Of a stretch of DNA of 64,000 nucleotides, positions 48,865-59,859 are shown in pieces. Position 1 is the stretch's first letter, and each line of letters begins with the position of its first letter. Below the pieces are notes generated by a model that saw only the letters and a list, made by a program, of their open reading frames with translations, was not told where the DNA came from and did no database searches. The position numbers were made by a program, and so were the translations under genes. Source of the DNA: Scilla litardierei (taxonomy: Eukaryota; Streptophyta; Magnoliopsida; Asparagales; Asparagaceae); contig CM061141.1 in NCBI GenBank assembly GCA_030789695.1, positions 169,522,807 to 169,586,806 on the forward strand. The letters are read 5' to 3'.

Positions 48865-51800
48865 ACGCTCTCTCTCGACGAATTCTGGCGACAATCGCTC
48901 TTTTAAGCGACGAAACCTGGCGACGATCAAGTTACTCGTGGACAAGATCAAGTGATGAAACCAGCTTGACGATCCGACGATCTCCAGAGATATCTGGCGA
49001 AAAAAACTAGGGTTTCTTTTCGCCGCTGATCTACGTGTTCTCAGGCGACGGTGGACTCAGGCCGGTAGCTATAATCCTCCCTCTATCTATCTATTTCTCT
49101 ATCGATTCTAACAAATTAGGGCTTTTTTTCCGCAGACGAACTAACCAAACGAATTACGAATTTTTGACTTTGATAACGCCGATGACGACGACAAGGTTCC
49201 GATTTTGTTTTTTCTTCAATATTTGAAAATTCCTCAAAGTTAGTTTTGATATTGATATTGATTTCTATTTGATTTCTGTTTGAAATTCCTTCATTGTTTG
49301 ATTTATGTGGTGGGATGTTGGATATTAATTTTTATGATCGGAATCTCCGTTACATGTGTTTTTATGAATCATTTGTTAATGAAAACTCTACCCATGAAGT
49401 CTTCTGGTGGAACGTTGGGTTGTGTTTCAGTTTATTAATCCATTTAATGGATAATTTATTTTACTTGTTTCTGGGACCATAATGGCATACTGATGATGGT
49501 ATTAAAGCTTAGAAATCTTGAGGTGGATGACATAATAATTTTAGGTGATGTTAAAATTTGGTTTTTATTATGATTGATATAATTGATTCATATTTCCTTG
49601 TATGTTTTCTTGGCAGCATCAGTTGTATCTGCAATTTCTTAAGAGGTATTAATTTCATCGATCGCATAGCTTTATAATCTTATTTCCAAACGATGCTTTT
49701 GCCTTAATATTTTGCTCTACCCAATTTTTTTGGGTGCCAGCATCGGTCCTCGCTTACTTGGTTTGTATTTTAATAAACCATATTCGATTAGTCCATTCGT
49801 TCTATCAATTGTACCCGTATCCTGTCTTTTGGGGATTTACGTTCTACATGTGTCATTTTTACTGTATCCAAGTTGATTATGTGCATGCACCTGTCTTTTT
49901 TGGTGCTAATTTCATCACCAATCTAACTTTGAAGTCACGCCGTAGTTGTTAAAATGAGGACATCTAAAATGTTTAAGTAACAATGTGAATATTTTGTGCA
50001 TTGGAGATTTTGTGCATTCATCCTATGATATAACAAGTGAACAACTATATTTCCAAATTTCATATGATCAAATATAATTGTTAGGAAACGACCAATACAC
50101 CGTATTTTATTTAGCATCCATGTTACGAGTTACATGGATCACCACTGTCACATTTATGAGAGTGGTAAGAAGTTCCTATGAAATAAAGTCAATTTCCAGG
50201 TGCTGAGATGGCATGTGTTGGTTTAAATACTCAAAATAGGCAATGAATCTAACTCTTATTTATTTAAAGGTGCCTGATGGATCTTTGAAATTGCAAATAT
50301 ATCCTATTAACTGTAAAGTGTAAAATTTAATTTATCTGTGTTATAGAAGGCCGTTATGGTATTGTTTGCATCAAGCTCTCATAAACTGAAACCTTTACCA
50401 GCAATAGTTCTGTAGGTGTAATATTGATGCTAGACAGTGAAGATGCAAAACATGTTATATTTTAATGATTCTCCATATTTACTTGATTTGCATTTTTTAA
50501 ACTGTAAAACTATAAATTTACATTAGTTGGTTATGTGTCACCAGTCAATTGCATATGTATCAAAATTGCTTATTAGCCAATCTATGGCCTCAAGAATTGA
50601 AGTATTTGTTGCTACTACCAGATTGGCTTCCATAGCATGAATCCTGCCTTGGATTAGCTATACATCACGAACGAATTAGTAATGAGCAAAGGAAGGAAAT
50701 TTTATATAAGTATGGGAAATATGACTGTAATGATGCTTAATTTCAGTATGTGTTTGTATTAACATGTCCCATGCAAAATTAATTAGTGGGCAAACTGTAT
50801 GTAGCCAAATTTATCATATTCTGTTGGAAACAATACTAATTAATATAAGATGTCTGTTTAATCTCTGTCGGTGTTAGATAATTAAGTTATTATGATTATA
50901 TTGTTGGATTACCTTGTATGAAAAAAAATCTTATGGGAAACAACATATATATCAATATCTATGTACTAAAATATTTGTATGAAACAAGATGCAGGTCTAA
51001 TTAAGTTTGTAAAGCATAGAAAGAGTTTTAATACTAAGTGCACTCCCAATCAGCTAAGATATCCTCTTAGAACGTGACGTTGAACCAATATATTGGCATA
51101 AATTTTCCCAAATAAGTACAGACAGTAAATACAAGTATATGTTGATCTAAAATTGAAGTGTACACATATGGTATGAGCCAAAATATCTGCAATCAAATTC
51201 AACAGACAAATATGATGACATCGATGTATGTATAGGTTGATCTAAATATGTTTGTTTTTGTCGTCTCTTCATGATGGTTGATGACCAAAACAAAATTCAT
51301 AGCAAGAAGTTCATGATAAAGGAGGAAATTTCACGATATCATGGAGTAGATGTTTCCTATTAGAGATGGTAGATATCCTTGCAAGGGTGATGGGTATCCT
51401 TAAAAAAGTAGAAAAGACAATGGTTGGTGTGAAGAAGTGCACAATCATGATGAAAGATTCATTATAAACAAGCTGATAAAGAAGGGATAAAGTTGTATGA
51501 GAGGCATATGTGCCAAGAGCAAGAATACATGTGAAATGAAGATATTGCCTTAAAAATGATGGTGAAATGTCTTTAAAAAAGTAGATATTTTAAGAATAAA
51601 TATAATGGATAGCATACCTATTATATGGTTTGTATTTTAACAAATCATCACAAGGGCACTACAACATGACAATGACACACGTGATATAGTTTAACAAATC
51701 AGCACTGTGATTTGTTAAAATACGTGTTGTATTTTCACTGCAACAAAACTAAATTTACTGTTGCAAATCAACACTCTCAAATGAAAGCCATTGAATGTCA

Positions 51801-51904
51801 GTATTTGCTTGGTTGGCTTTCTATACAGTGTGTTTTAGATTTTTTTGTCAGCTTAGTTGTGTGATATCAAATAAACTTATATCTCATTTTGAAATTTATT
51901 ATAG
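48721..51904 (+). other. CACTA 5' leader region, right copy
   Basis: No credible gene. A CT microsatellite (about 48,834-48,862, with more CT-rich sequence to 48,876) is followed by a TAGGGTTT telo-box at 49,008-49,015 and a second TTAGGGCTTTTT stretch near 49,116. Both are typical of plant promoters and first exons. The rest is AT-rich intron-like or UTR-like sequence. Conserved short open stretches (49,294-49,482, 49,734-49,952) are shared with the left arm by duplication only. A splice acceptor TATAG precedes the transposase ATG. Confidence 0.6.
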
Positions 51905-53445
51905 ATGCGGGTGGTTCCTGACAAGTCATTTATGGAAATATCAAATGAAGATAGGCATAAAGACCAACGATACCAAGATGGGATAGACGAATTTTTAGCG
52001 TTCTCTGACAGTAACCCAATACGATTGTCAATTTTCGATGTTTATTGTCCGTGCAAGAAATGTCAGAACAATTTTAAATATCACAAGGTTATTTTTCGTT
52101 TCCATTTGTTTGCAAACGGATTCGACCCTCACTACAAGTTTTGGAGTAACCACGGTGAAGGTGTGGTAATTGAGGAGATATTTCAAGCGGAGCCACGGAT
52201 ACTGCATGCAGGTCAACATGCACATGACACAGGTGCCTGCTAGAAGACATTCTTGTTGCACCGTTTACGACCGATAATTATTCAGAGGATGCACAGACAT
52301 CAAGTGACGTCGATCATTTGATTAAATTAGTGAACGACAACGAGTCGGATTTATACGAAGGATGCGAGTTTACGAGGCTATCATTCTTGATCAGACTTCT
52401 TCATATCTAAAACCTTAGTGGAATGTCAGTTATACATTTTGAGATGTTGTTGGATTTGTTTAGAAGGGTAATTCCTGGAGGTGAGAATAGCATTCCTGCG
52501 ACTCATTAGGAAGCTTGCAAGATCATTGATACGTTAGGGCTCGATTACAATAAAATTGATGCATGCCCAAATGATTGCATCCGTTATTATAAAGAGAATA
52601 AGGATTTAAATGAATGCTCATCCTGTCATGTACCACAGTGGACAGTTCAACAAAGTATATGTTCAAATAAGAAAGGTCATACAGTCCAAAAGAAGAAGAA
52701 AAAGATTGCTGCAAAGGTTCTCTGTTATTTCCCAATTATTCCTAGGTTGCAGAGGTTATTCATTTCTGCTGAATTGGCTGGGAAAATGGGATGGCACGCA
52801 ACCGGACGTGTAGATGATGGAAACTGAGGCATCCTGCGGATTGTGAGGCATGGAAGCATATTGATAGAATTTATCCAGACTTTTCATGGGAGCAACGAAA
52901 CATTAGACTTTGTCTCGCAAGCGACGGATTTAATCCTTTTGGAGTGATGAGCTCTGGGTGGTCAACATGGCCAGTGTTGGTGACCCCGTATAACCTTCCT
53001 CCTCATATGTGTATGAAGCAGCCACACATGATATTGTCACTCTTAATCCCTGGGAAATATTCACCGGGTAATGATATCGATGTTTTCCTGCAGCCGTTGA
53101 TTGATGATTTGAAGCTTTTATGGGAAGAGGGTGTGAACACATTCGATGCCTTTACAAAGCAAAACTTTCGCTTGCAGGCAATTGTTTTATGGACAATTAA
53201 TGTCTTTCCCACATATGGTAACCTATCTGGTTGGTCGACAAAGGGTAAATTTGCATGTCTAGTTTGCACGACAAGATATGAGGGAAAGTACTTGAAATTT
53301 AGCCATAAGCAATGCTTTTGGCAGCACAAAAGATGGTTGATTGCAGATCATAAATATAGAAGACATGGAAGATTATTTGATGGTGAAATCGAATCGAGAG
53401 GAGCACCAAAACAACTAAGTGGAGAGGACATATTCGAGGCGCTTC
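51905..53445 (+). pseudogene. CACTA TNP2-type transposase, 5' half (right copy)
   Basis: From the ATG at 51,905 the order is: transposase-associated domain (CPCKKCQNN, HLFANGFD, FWSNHGEG; about residues 45-85); a region with LYEGCEFTRLSFLIRL; KIDACPNDC with CSSC, a cysteine pattern usual in the family (52,553-52,630); then the Transposase_21 core with LCLASDGFNPFG, SSGWSTWPV, YNLPPHMCMK and PGNDIDVFLQPLIDDL (about 52,905-53,110), and LSGWSTKGKFACLVC. Damage: a one-base loss near 52,222, a stop after RLLHI at 52,408, a TAG near 52,508 and further shifts around 52,640-52,810. The open stretch 52,944-53,445 is then split by the retrotransposon. The frame continues at 60,262. It is non-functional as read. 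Confidence 0.9.
53441..53445. repeat. Target-site duplication GCTTC (left)
   Basis: Identical to 60,257-60,261 on the other side of the LTR retrotransposon. Confidence 0.95.
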
Positions 53446-54177
53446 TGTTGTGCCCTGTGGTAGCTACTACACACGTACTAGAGGGGGGTGAATAGTACTT
53501 AAAATAATTAAGAGAGTTATTCCTAACTATTGTGCAATGAACAAACGACAATGCGGAATAAACAACAATCAACAAGAAATAAACAAACACAAACAAAGTA
53601 TGTAACGGGTTCGGATCCACCCAAGTCTCCCCGACTTGTTCCCGGTGATCCTACGTCCCAACCACCCGGATCCCCTCCGGATACTTGAGTTAGAAACCAT
53701 AACTCAAGATTTAGCACTATGAAATTCTTGTGAAAAACCTTCACAAGACCAAATCATACAAATGACATGTGACTCCCACAAACCGGGATCACGCCCTCTC
53801 TCACAACCGAGAGACACAATTCAAATAACGACTGAAATGAAATAAACACTTACCTACAAAATCCTATGCCTTGAGAGAACTTACCAAATATTAGGGCAAG
53901 AAGGATTTTGGGGAAGATGATGACACCAAGCCCTGGCTCCACCAAGATGGACAGCAATAGGTGGCTAGGATGAGGTTGGTGTCCTTAGATTCAAAGCCCT
54001 TGGCTTGAATGGCTCACAATGGAGAGAATCTCTCTTGAGGATATTGGCTCAAGGAGTGAAGGGAGAGATTCTTGTGAGGAAGAGAGAGCTTGGGATTAGC
54101 TTGAGAAAACTCTTCTCTTAGGTCTGAAAATACTTGGATAATAGACCTCTAACCTTGCCTCAAACGAATCAAGTTTG

Positions 54178-54186
54178 TATTTATAG
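54178..54186 (-). promoter_or_regulatory. LTR TATA box
   Basis: CTATAAATA on the minus strand, just downstream of the palindromic motif cluster. The identical box in the 5' LTR is at 59,267-59,275. Confidence 0.7.
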
Positions 54187-54235
54187 AGGCAAGGAAAATC
54201 GTGTTGGAAAAGTTCCCAACGGCTCTATTCTGAAC

Positions 54236-54770
54236 CAGACTAGTCGGTCAAAGAAGGATCACTGACCGACTAGTTTATCAACTAGTCGGTCGGTGATACA
54301 AAGTAGACCGATTAACGGTTGAACAGCAAGAAAATCGAAGTACAGGCAATGACAACTAGTCGGTCTAAGAAGACTTGCCGACCGACTAGTTTCACAACTA
54401 GTCAGTCGGTGAATGTTCTTTGACCGACTAACAGTCGAAATAGAATAGGCTGACTTCAAGTTGACTTAGTCGGTTTAAGAACAAATGCTGATCGACTAGT
54501 TTCTCAACTAGTCGGTCGACAAACGTTCTTTGACCGACTAACTCGAAACAGTAGCTCAGGCTGAAAAAGACTGAACACAACTAGTCGGTCTGAGAAGGAC
54601 TCCTGACCGACTAGATCGTCATCTAGTCGGTCGGTGACTCTTCTTTGACCGACTAACTGTAGACAGAGAAAGAGCTGAATATAGAGAGGCAAACTAGTCG
54701 GTTCATGTAGAGTTACCGACCGACTAGATCGTCATCTAGTCGGTTGATGACTCTTCTTGAATCAACTAAC
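54236..54770. repeat. Clustered GACCGACTAG motifs in LTR U3
   Basis: Around twenty copies of CTAGTCGGTC or its complement GACCGACTAG, often as facing pairs separated by about 10-15 bp (for example GACCGACTAGTT then CAACTAGTCGGTC). Adjacent pairs can form stem-loops. The cluster lies upstream of the TATA box and may be a regulatory array. It is repeated at 59,325-59,859. Confidence 0.85.
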
Positions 54771-55167
54771 ATGCACTCGAAGCCGAGGGAAGAAGCGATA
54801 GGCTTCGGGAAAGTTTCTATTGGCTTCTAAGATTATCCTATCTCTAAGATATGAGAGAAATGAAGTTTATAATGTAAGTCCTACTCAAGGCTTAACATTC
54901 TAATCTATGAAGCTAGAAGACTATAAAATAAACCTTACGAGCCGTCTTCAAAGCTTCAATCTTCATTCTTGACTTCAATACAACTCCTTGAGCTTCAACG
55001 AAGCTTCAGGCACACGATCACGCGTATTGAGAAGTCTTGAGATGTCGCTTTTGATGTTCGTATTCTTTTGGCGACGATCTCCATAACTGCGTTCACAAAT
55101 AAGTTAGTATACATTATTTATGTTTGCTCATCATCCAAAACCAAATCCGGGGAATCATATCACAACA

Positions 55168-56282
55168 TTCTCCCCCTTTTTGGTGATGACAAACCAACAT
55201 AAATAATACACAATAATAATGATTCAATTGAAATTTACTTACTCCCCCTGCATTGATGACACGTTAGTTCCATATTCAATAATATTCATATGCATCAAGC
55301 AGCGAGGGAAATATAAAATATGAATCCTATTATTGACATATAGGATCTAAATCCATTTTTATATCTTCACTCCCCCTGAATCTAACACAGCAAATTAGAT
55401 TTATGGTAAATTCCTTTGAATTATTAATTAGCACATTGTCATTATTATATCTCTCCCCTTTGGCATTAGCAAAAAGGGCGGGAGGAGATCAACGACAAAA
55501 CCAATGGCTAAGAAATAACGCATGGGAGTCGAAGAATACGACCACGGTCCAAAAGACACCAAAGTAAAATATCAAATGTAAAATACCGAATAAAACCAAA
55601 GCGTGCCAATGAGACCAAAGTCGAAAATCGAGATAGGAAATCATCAATCCAAATGCGAACATCGAAAAACGAAATCACCAAGCCATAGGCGAAAATCGAA
55701 AACCGAAATCATCAAACCATAGGTGCAAATCGAAAAACAAAATCACCAAGCCATAGGCGAAAATCGAAAACCGAAATCATCAAACCATAGGCGAAAATCG
55801 AAATACGAAATCATCAAAACTCAAATCAATTTCACGTATTGAGTTTTGGAACATACTCTCCAAAATCAACATTAGAGACAAAAAATCCAAAGAGAATACC
55901 AAATGTAGCATGCAAGATCATATGGCATACACTAATCTAGCACACTAGGATTCAAATTGAAACAATATGATACCAATCATAATATAATCTACCAATGGAT
56001 ACATTTAACACACATGGATACCAATGTAGATCAAAAGTAAGGATATACTTACAACATTAAGCTCCCCCTACTTTGGTGCATCACTCAAGCACCATCAACT
56101 CCAATTGAATGAAAATCCTTGCAAATCACGGAGTTGGTAGGGTTGGTATCCCATGTTGGATTGAACCTAGAAAAACTCAATATGGAGCTAAAAAATTTTA
56201 TTTGATGCTCCTTCTCTTATCCTTGAGTACCTAAAGATAAAATATCATTCCATGGTACCCAAGGACATTGGGTCCTAAGAAA
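55168..56282 (-). other. Non-coding tail of the retrotransposon with multiple polypurine tracts
   Basis: The polypurine tract next to the 3' LTR reads AAAAAGGGGGAGAA on the minus strand (55,168-55,182). Further AGGGGGAG-type tracts lie at about 55,241, 55,370, 55,452 and 56,062. No pol remnant is recognised. A minisatellite lies at 55,620-55,835. Confidence 0.8.
55620..55835. repeat. Minisatellite in the retrotransposon tail
   Basis: About five to six imperfect units of about 32-36 bp, with the core GAAATCATCAAACCATAGGCG and AAAATCGAAAACC in alternation. Confidence 0.8.
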
Positions 56283-58493
56283 TTAGACCTTTGGAAGCCA
56301 AGTCCAATTGGACTTAGAATTTTCCACATAATTATCACTATGCACGACATTTGTAAAATATGAATTCATATAAACTTGTTTTTCATTCATGCTAGTGTCC
56401 TTTGGGCTCCAAATAGTGTAAATTTTGGGAGCCCTAGTCCTATTGGGAGCATGCATGCGTTGTTGATTTCTACGTGATGCATGTCGTGGATAGGCATAAG
56501 GAACATGATGAAATGGTGCACGACGATAATTATTCAGATAATGAGGTGGGTGAACATATGCATGTGGAGGAACACGTGCATGAGGGTGTCTCATATGGTG
56601 TGCACGTGCCCGTGGATGCGGTGCATAGAAATCATCATATGTGCTAACATGTGGAGTAGGATGTGTGTTCCTACGTGGCATGGTATTGGTGTACATGTAG
56701 GCATGACCCTTCTTTGGAGGTCCACCCAAAGTGGGTTTCTTTCCAAATGGGGGTGTGTTCCTAGCGGAAGCACTATTGGTAGAAGAACTACCCATGACGT
56801 GTTTACTTCCACTAGTAGAAGCATCGGAAGATGGCCTAACAAAGGTGCCGGACGATTTGGATGATTCTCCCATCTTATACCCCAAACCAATGTGATGATT
56901 GGCCGGAGGCAATTCATTTAGGATATTATCCAAATGGTCCTTACCTTTATTGAATTCATGAATTCGGCCTAATGTGCGCTCATGCTCCTCGGTGAGAGAA
57001 TGCAAAGAAGCATCCAAAGTGGACACTTGCGATGCGAGTGCACAAACACGTGACTTGAGATTTTTATTCTCAATACTCAAAGTTGAGTTTTGAGACGTCA
57101 AATCCGCTATCACATGTTCATCCGAATCCTCTATATGAACATGCTCAAGTTGAGATTTGAGATTTACAATCTCATTTCTCAACTCTTCAACAACGGTGTC
57201 GTTGTTGACGATGATGGGTTTAGGCGAGGTTTTAAGACAATCTAGTTCATTCTTAGTCTTAATAAATCTAGTAGCCAAATTAGAAAACTTATTCCAAAGT
57301 TGTTCATTGGCTATTTTAAGTTCATCGTTCGTTACCTCATCTCCTTCATCCTCGCTTCCATCCTCGCTTTCATCGGAGGAGGTGTCTTGATCACGATCCT
57401 CCTTTCCCATGAAGCACGTGTGTGCTTTCTCCACTCTCTCATCGTCCGACTCTCCACTTGAGGAGTCGGAGTCGGTGAAAGTGCCGACAAGTCCTTTCTT
57501 GTGCTTTCTCGACTTGTCATGCTTGGATGCCTTCCACTTCCCCTTGTGTTTGTAGAGAGGACAATCTGGCTTGATATGTCCTGGCTTATTGCATTTATAA
57601 CACACGGGAGTAGAAGCATTAGTCGAAATAAATTTAGATTTACGATTCAACTTACCTTGTCGGAAGAATCGGTTGAACTTCTTTGCCAAATCGGCCAAAG
57701 CTTCCATGTCCAACTCTTCTTCCGATTCTTCTTTCGATTCTTCATCATCGGTAGATGGAGCCGCCTTGTACGCAATCGCCTTTTTCTTAGGCTCGTCTTG
57801 CTTCAAGTACGACTTCATCTTCTCCTTCATCTTTATCTTGCTCTCCTTGCGTACCTCGTAAGACAATAAGGTACACATTAGTTGTACAACCGTGTACTTA
57901 TTCATATCGTTACCTTCCTCGATGGCGAAGGTACGCTTTTCCCAACAAGAAGGAAGTCCGTCGATAATCTTTGCGACTTTCTCCTTTTGGGTGTAGATCT
58001 TCTCGAGAGCTTCCAATTCGTTGGATATGTCCACGAAGCGAGCATAGTAGTCCTTCATGGTTTCACCCTGTTCCATGTGAAACAGCTCAAATTCTTTGTT
58101 AGCGACAACAAGTTTAGAATCTTTTACCGTACTCGATCCTTCGTGCAAGATGAGGAGTTGGTTCCATACTTGATATGCACTCTTACATGTGCATATCTTG
58201 TTGAAGTCTTCGGGCTCCAATGCACATTGCAAGGCATTCATGGCCTTGGCATTGCTTACCTCCGCGGCGACCTCCGCGGTAGCCCACTTCGCGAAGTCTT
58301 GTTCGGCGGGCTCGACATACTCCGTCATCGTGGCTCTCCAAAGTGAAGCGCTCCGGAGGAAGGTTTCCATCCGGCATTTCCAGTACCCATAGTTGGTACC
58401 GTTGAAGTGGGGAGGCCTGACTGAGGATAGCCCTTCCAAAACTGAAGAGGCTCCTTGACGATCCTTGAAGACATTGTAGTCGTTGTTTGTCAT
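56283..58493 (-). CDS. Retrotransposon Gag polyprotein, 736 aa
   Basis: Structural protein that packages element RNA in cytoplasmic virus-like particles. The ATG (58,493) is the first after the primer-binding site. Residues 25-45 carry the copia-gag start (PPHFNGTNYGYWKCRME), and about 70-225 fit the UBN2/gag helical domain (YQVWNQL, MKDYYARF, IIDGLPSCW). A CCHC zinc knuckle has C298, C301, H306 and C311, with a basic stretch after it. Acidic serine-rich blocks lie near 245-262 and 340-390, and a predicted coiled coil spans about 430-515. GLGYKMGES is at 536-544, followed by a long H/R/P/Y-rich tail (about 600-690). The frame is intact with no stops, unusual in this window, and ends in WLPKV* where full copia elements would continue into protease. 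Plain GAG-only composition suggests trans-mobilisation by an autonomous relative. Confidence 0.93.
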   Translation of the reverse strand: MTNNDYNVFKDRQGASSVLEGLSSVRPPHFNGTNYGYWKCRMETFLRSASLWRATMTEYVEPAEQDFAKWATAEVAAEVSNAKAMNALQCALEPEDFNKICTCKSAYQVWNQLLILHEGSSTVKDSKLVVANKEFELFHMEQGETMKDYYARFVDISNELEALEKIYTQKEKVAKIIDGLPSCWEKRTFAIEEGNDMNKYTVVQLMCTLLSYEVRKESKIKMKEKMKSYLKQDEPKKKAIAYKAAPSTDDEESKEESEEELDMEALADLAKKFNRFFRQGKLNRKSKFISTNASTPVCYKCNKPGHIKPDCPLYKHKGKWKASKHDKSRKHKKGLVGTFTDSDSSSGESDDERVEKAHTCFMGKEDRDQDTSSDESEDGSEDEGDEVTNDELKIANEQLWNKFSNLATRFIKTKNELDCLKTSPKPIIVNNDTVVEELRNEIVNLKSQLEHVHIEDSDEHVIADLTSQNSTLSIENKNLKSRVCALASQVSTLDASLHSLTEEHERTLGRIHEFNKGKDHLDNILNELPPANHHIGLGYKMGESSKSSGTFVRPSSDASTSGSKHVMGSSSTNSASARNTPPFGKKPTLGGPPKKGHAYMYTNTMPRRNTHPTPHVSTYDDFYAPHPRARAHHMRHPHARVPPHAYVHPPHYLNNYRRAPFHHVPYAYPRHASRRNQQRMHAPNRTRAPKIYTIWSPKDTSMNEKQVYMNSYFTNVVHSDNYVENSKSNWTWLPKV

Positions 58494-58520
58494 GGCTTTG
58501 ACCTTGTAGCTTTAACCTTC

Positions 58521-58534
58521 GCTTTGATACCAAT
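58521..58534 (-). promoter_or_regulatory. Primer-binding site (tRNA-iMet type)
   Basis: TGGTATCAAAGC on the minus strand, two bases from the 5' LTR end. It matches the usual TGGTATCAGAGC complement of initiator tRNA except for one base. Confidence 0.88.
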
Positions 58535-59266
58535 TGTTGTGCACTGTGGTAGCTACTGCACACGTACTAGAGGGGGGTGAATAGTACTTAAAATAATTAA
58601 GAGAGTTATTCCTAACTATTGTGCAATGAACAAACGACAATGCGGAATAAACAACAATCAACGAGAAATAAACAAACGCAAACAAAGTATGTAACGGGTT
58701 CGGATCCACCCAAGTCTCCCCGACTTGTTCCCGGTGATCCTACGTCCCAACCACCCGGATCCCCTCCGGATACTTGAGTTAGAAACCATAACTCAAGATT
58801 TAGCACTATGAAATTCTTGTGAAAAACCTTCACAAGACCAAATCATACAAATGACATGTGACTCCCACAAACCGGGATCACACCCTCTCTCACAACCGAG
58901 AGACACAATTCAAATAACGATTGAAATGAAATAAACACTTACCTACAAAATCCTATGCCTTGAGAGAACTTACCAAATATTAGGGCAAGAAGGATTTTGG
59001 GGAAGATGATGACACCAAGCCTTAGCTCCACCAAGATGGACAGCAATAGGTGGCTAGGATGAGGTTGGTGTCCTTAGATTCAAAGCCCTTGGCTTGAATG
59101 GCTCACAATGGAGAGAATCTCTCTTGAGGATATTGGCTCAAGGAGTGAAGGGAGAGATTCTTGTGAGGAAGAGAGAGCTTGGAATTAGCTTGAGAAAACT
59201 CTTCTCTTAGGTCTGAAAATACTTGGATAATAGACCTCTAACCTTGCCTCAAACGAATCAAGTTTG

Positions 59267-59275
59267 TATTTATAG
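59267..59275 (-). promoter_or_regulatory. TATA box of the gag promoter
   Basis: CTATAAATA on the minus strand. Transcription would start about 30 bp further left. Confidence 0.72.
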
Positions 59276-59324
59276 AGGCAAGGAAAATCGTGTTGGAAAA
59301 GTTCCCAACGGCTCTATTCTGAAC

Positions 59325-59859
59325 CAGACTAGTCGGTCAAAGAAGGATCACTGACCGACTAGTTTATCAACTAGTCGGTCGGTGATACAACGTAGACCGA
59401 CTAACGGTTGAATAGCCAGAAAATCGAAGTACAGGCAATGACAACTAGTCGGTCTAAGAAGACTTACCGACCGACTAGTTTCACAACTAGTCGGTCGGTG
59501 AATGTTCTTTGACCGACTAACAGTCGAAATAGAATAGGCTGACTTCAAGTTGACTTAGTCGGTTTAAGAACAAATACTGACCGACTAGTTTCTCAACTAT
59601 TCGGTCGACAAACGTTCTTTGACCGACTAACTCGAAACAGTAGCTCAGGCTGAAAAAGACTGAACACAACTAGTCGGTCTGAGAAGGACTCCTGACTGAC
59701 TAGATCGTCATCTAGTCGGTCGGTGACTCTTCTTTGACTGACTAACTGTAGACAGAGAAAGAGCTGCATATAGAGAGGCAAACTAGTCGGTTCATGTAGA
59801 GTTACCGACCGACTAGATCGTCATCTAGTCGGTTGATGACTCTTCTTGAACCAACTAAC
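59325..59859. repeat. Clustered GACCGACTAG motifs in 5' LTR U3
   Basis: Same array as in the 3' LTR with scattered point changes. Several differences between the two LTRs fall inside motifs, for example GACTGACTAG for GACCGACTAG. Confidence 0.85.

Larger units (their letters stand above)
1..52594. repeat. Giant imperfect palindrome (inverted duplication), arms about 28 kb
   Basis: The left part of the window reappears in reverse complement on the right in the same order: transposase fragment (691-1 against 51905-52594), CACTA 5' region (8476-5391 against 48541-51620), satellite blocks, LTR-like elements (19125-20315 against 36703-37867) and small flipped blocks. Paired coordinates add up to about 57,006 in the arrays, 57,014-57,017 in the CACTA 5' part and about 52,595 beyond the Helitron, which only the left arm has. 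Two CACTA stretches compared by eye differ by roughly 3-4%. The left arm runs off the window. The axis falls at the 500-N gap. A read-through hairpin artefact is unlikely because the arms differ by substitutions, small indels and whole insertions. Confidence 0.93.
53446..55167 (-). repeat. 3' LTR
   Basis: Read on the minus strand: TGTTGTGATATG start, U3 with the motif cluster at 54,236-54,770, TATA box at 54,186-54,178, R/U5 to CAACA. It disrupts the transposase exon at the junction with GCTTC. Confidence 0.95.

Noticed and set aside
1..52594. Palindrome as a read-through or hairpin sequencing artefact
   Set aside because: Arms differ by a few percent, by indels and by a whole Helitron with a clean empty site; an artefact would be near-identical.
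53003..53620. Minus-strand open stretches (53,003-53,329, 53,348-53,620)
   Set aside because: They lie antisense to the transposase or span the LTR junction and match nothing recognisable.
54259..54692. Short open stretches inside the LTR motif cluster
   Set aside because: Generated by the repeated GACCGACTAG motif; no protein features.
57501..57869. Plus-strand open stretches antisense to gag (56,481-56,864, 57,501-57,869, 57,882-58,346)
   Set aside because: Shadows of the gag reading frame on the other strand; no independent motifs.
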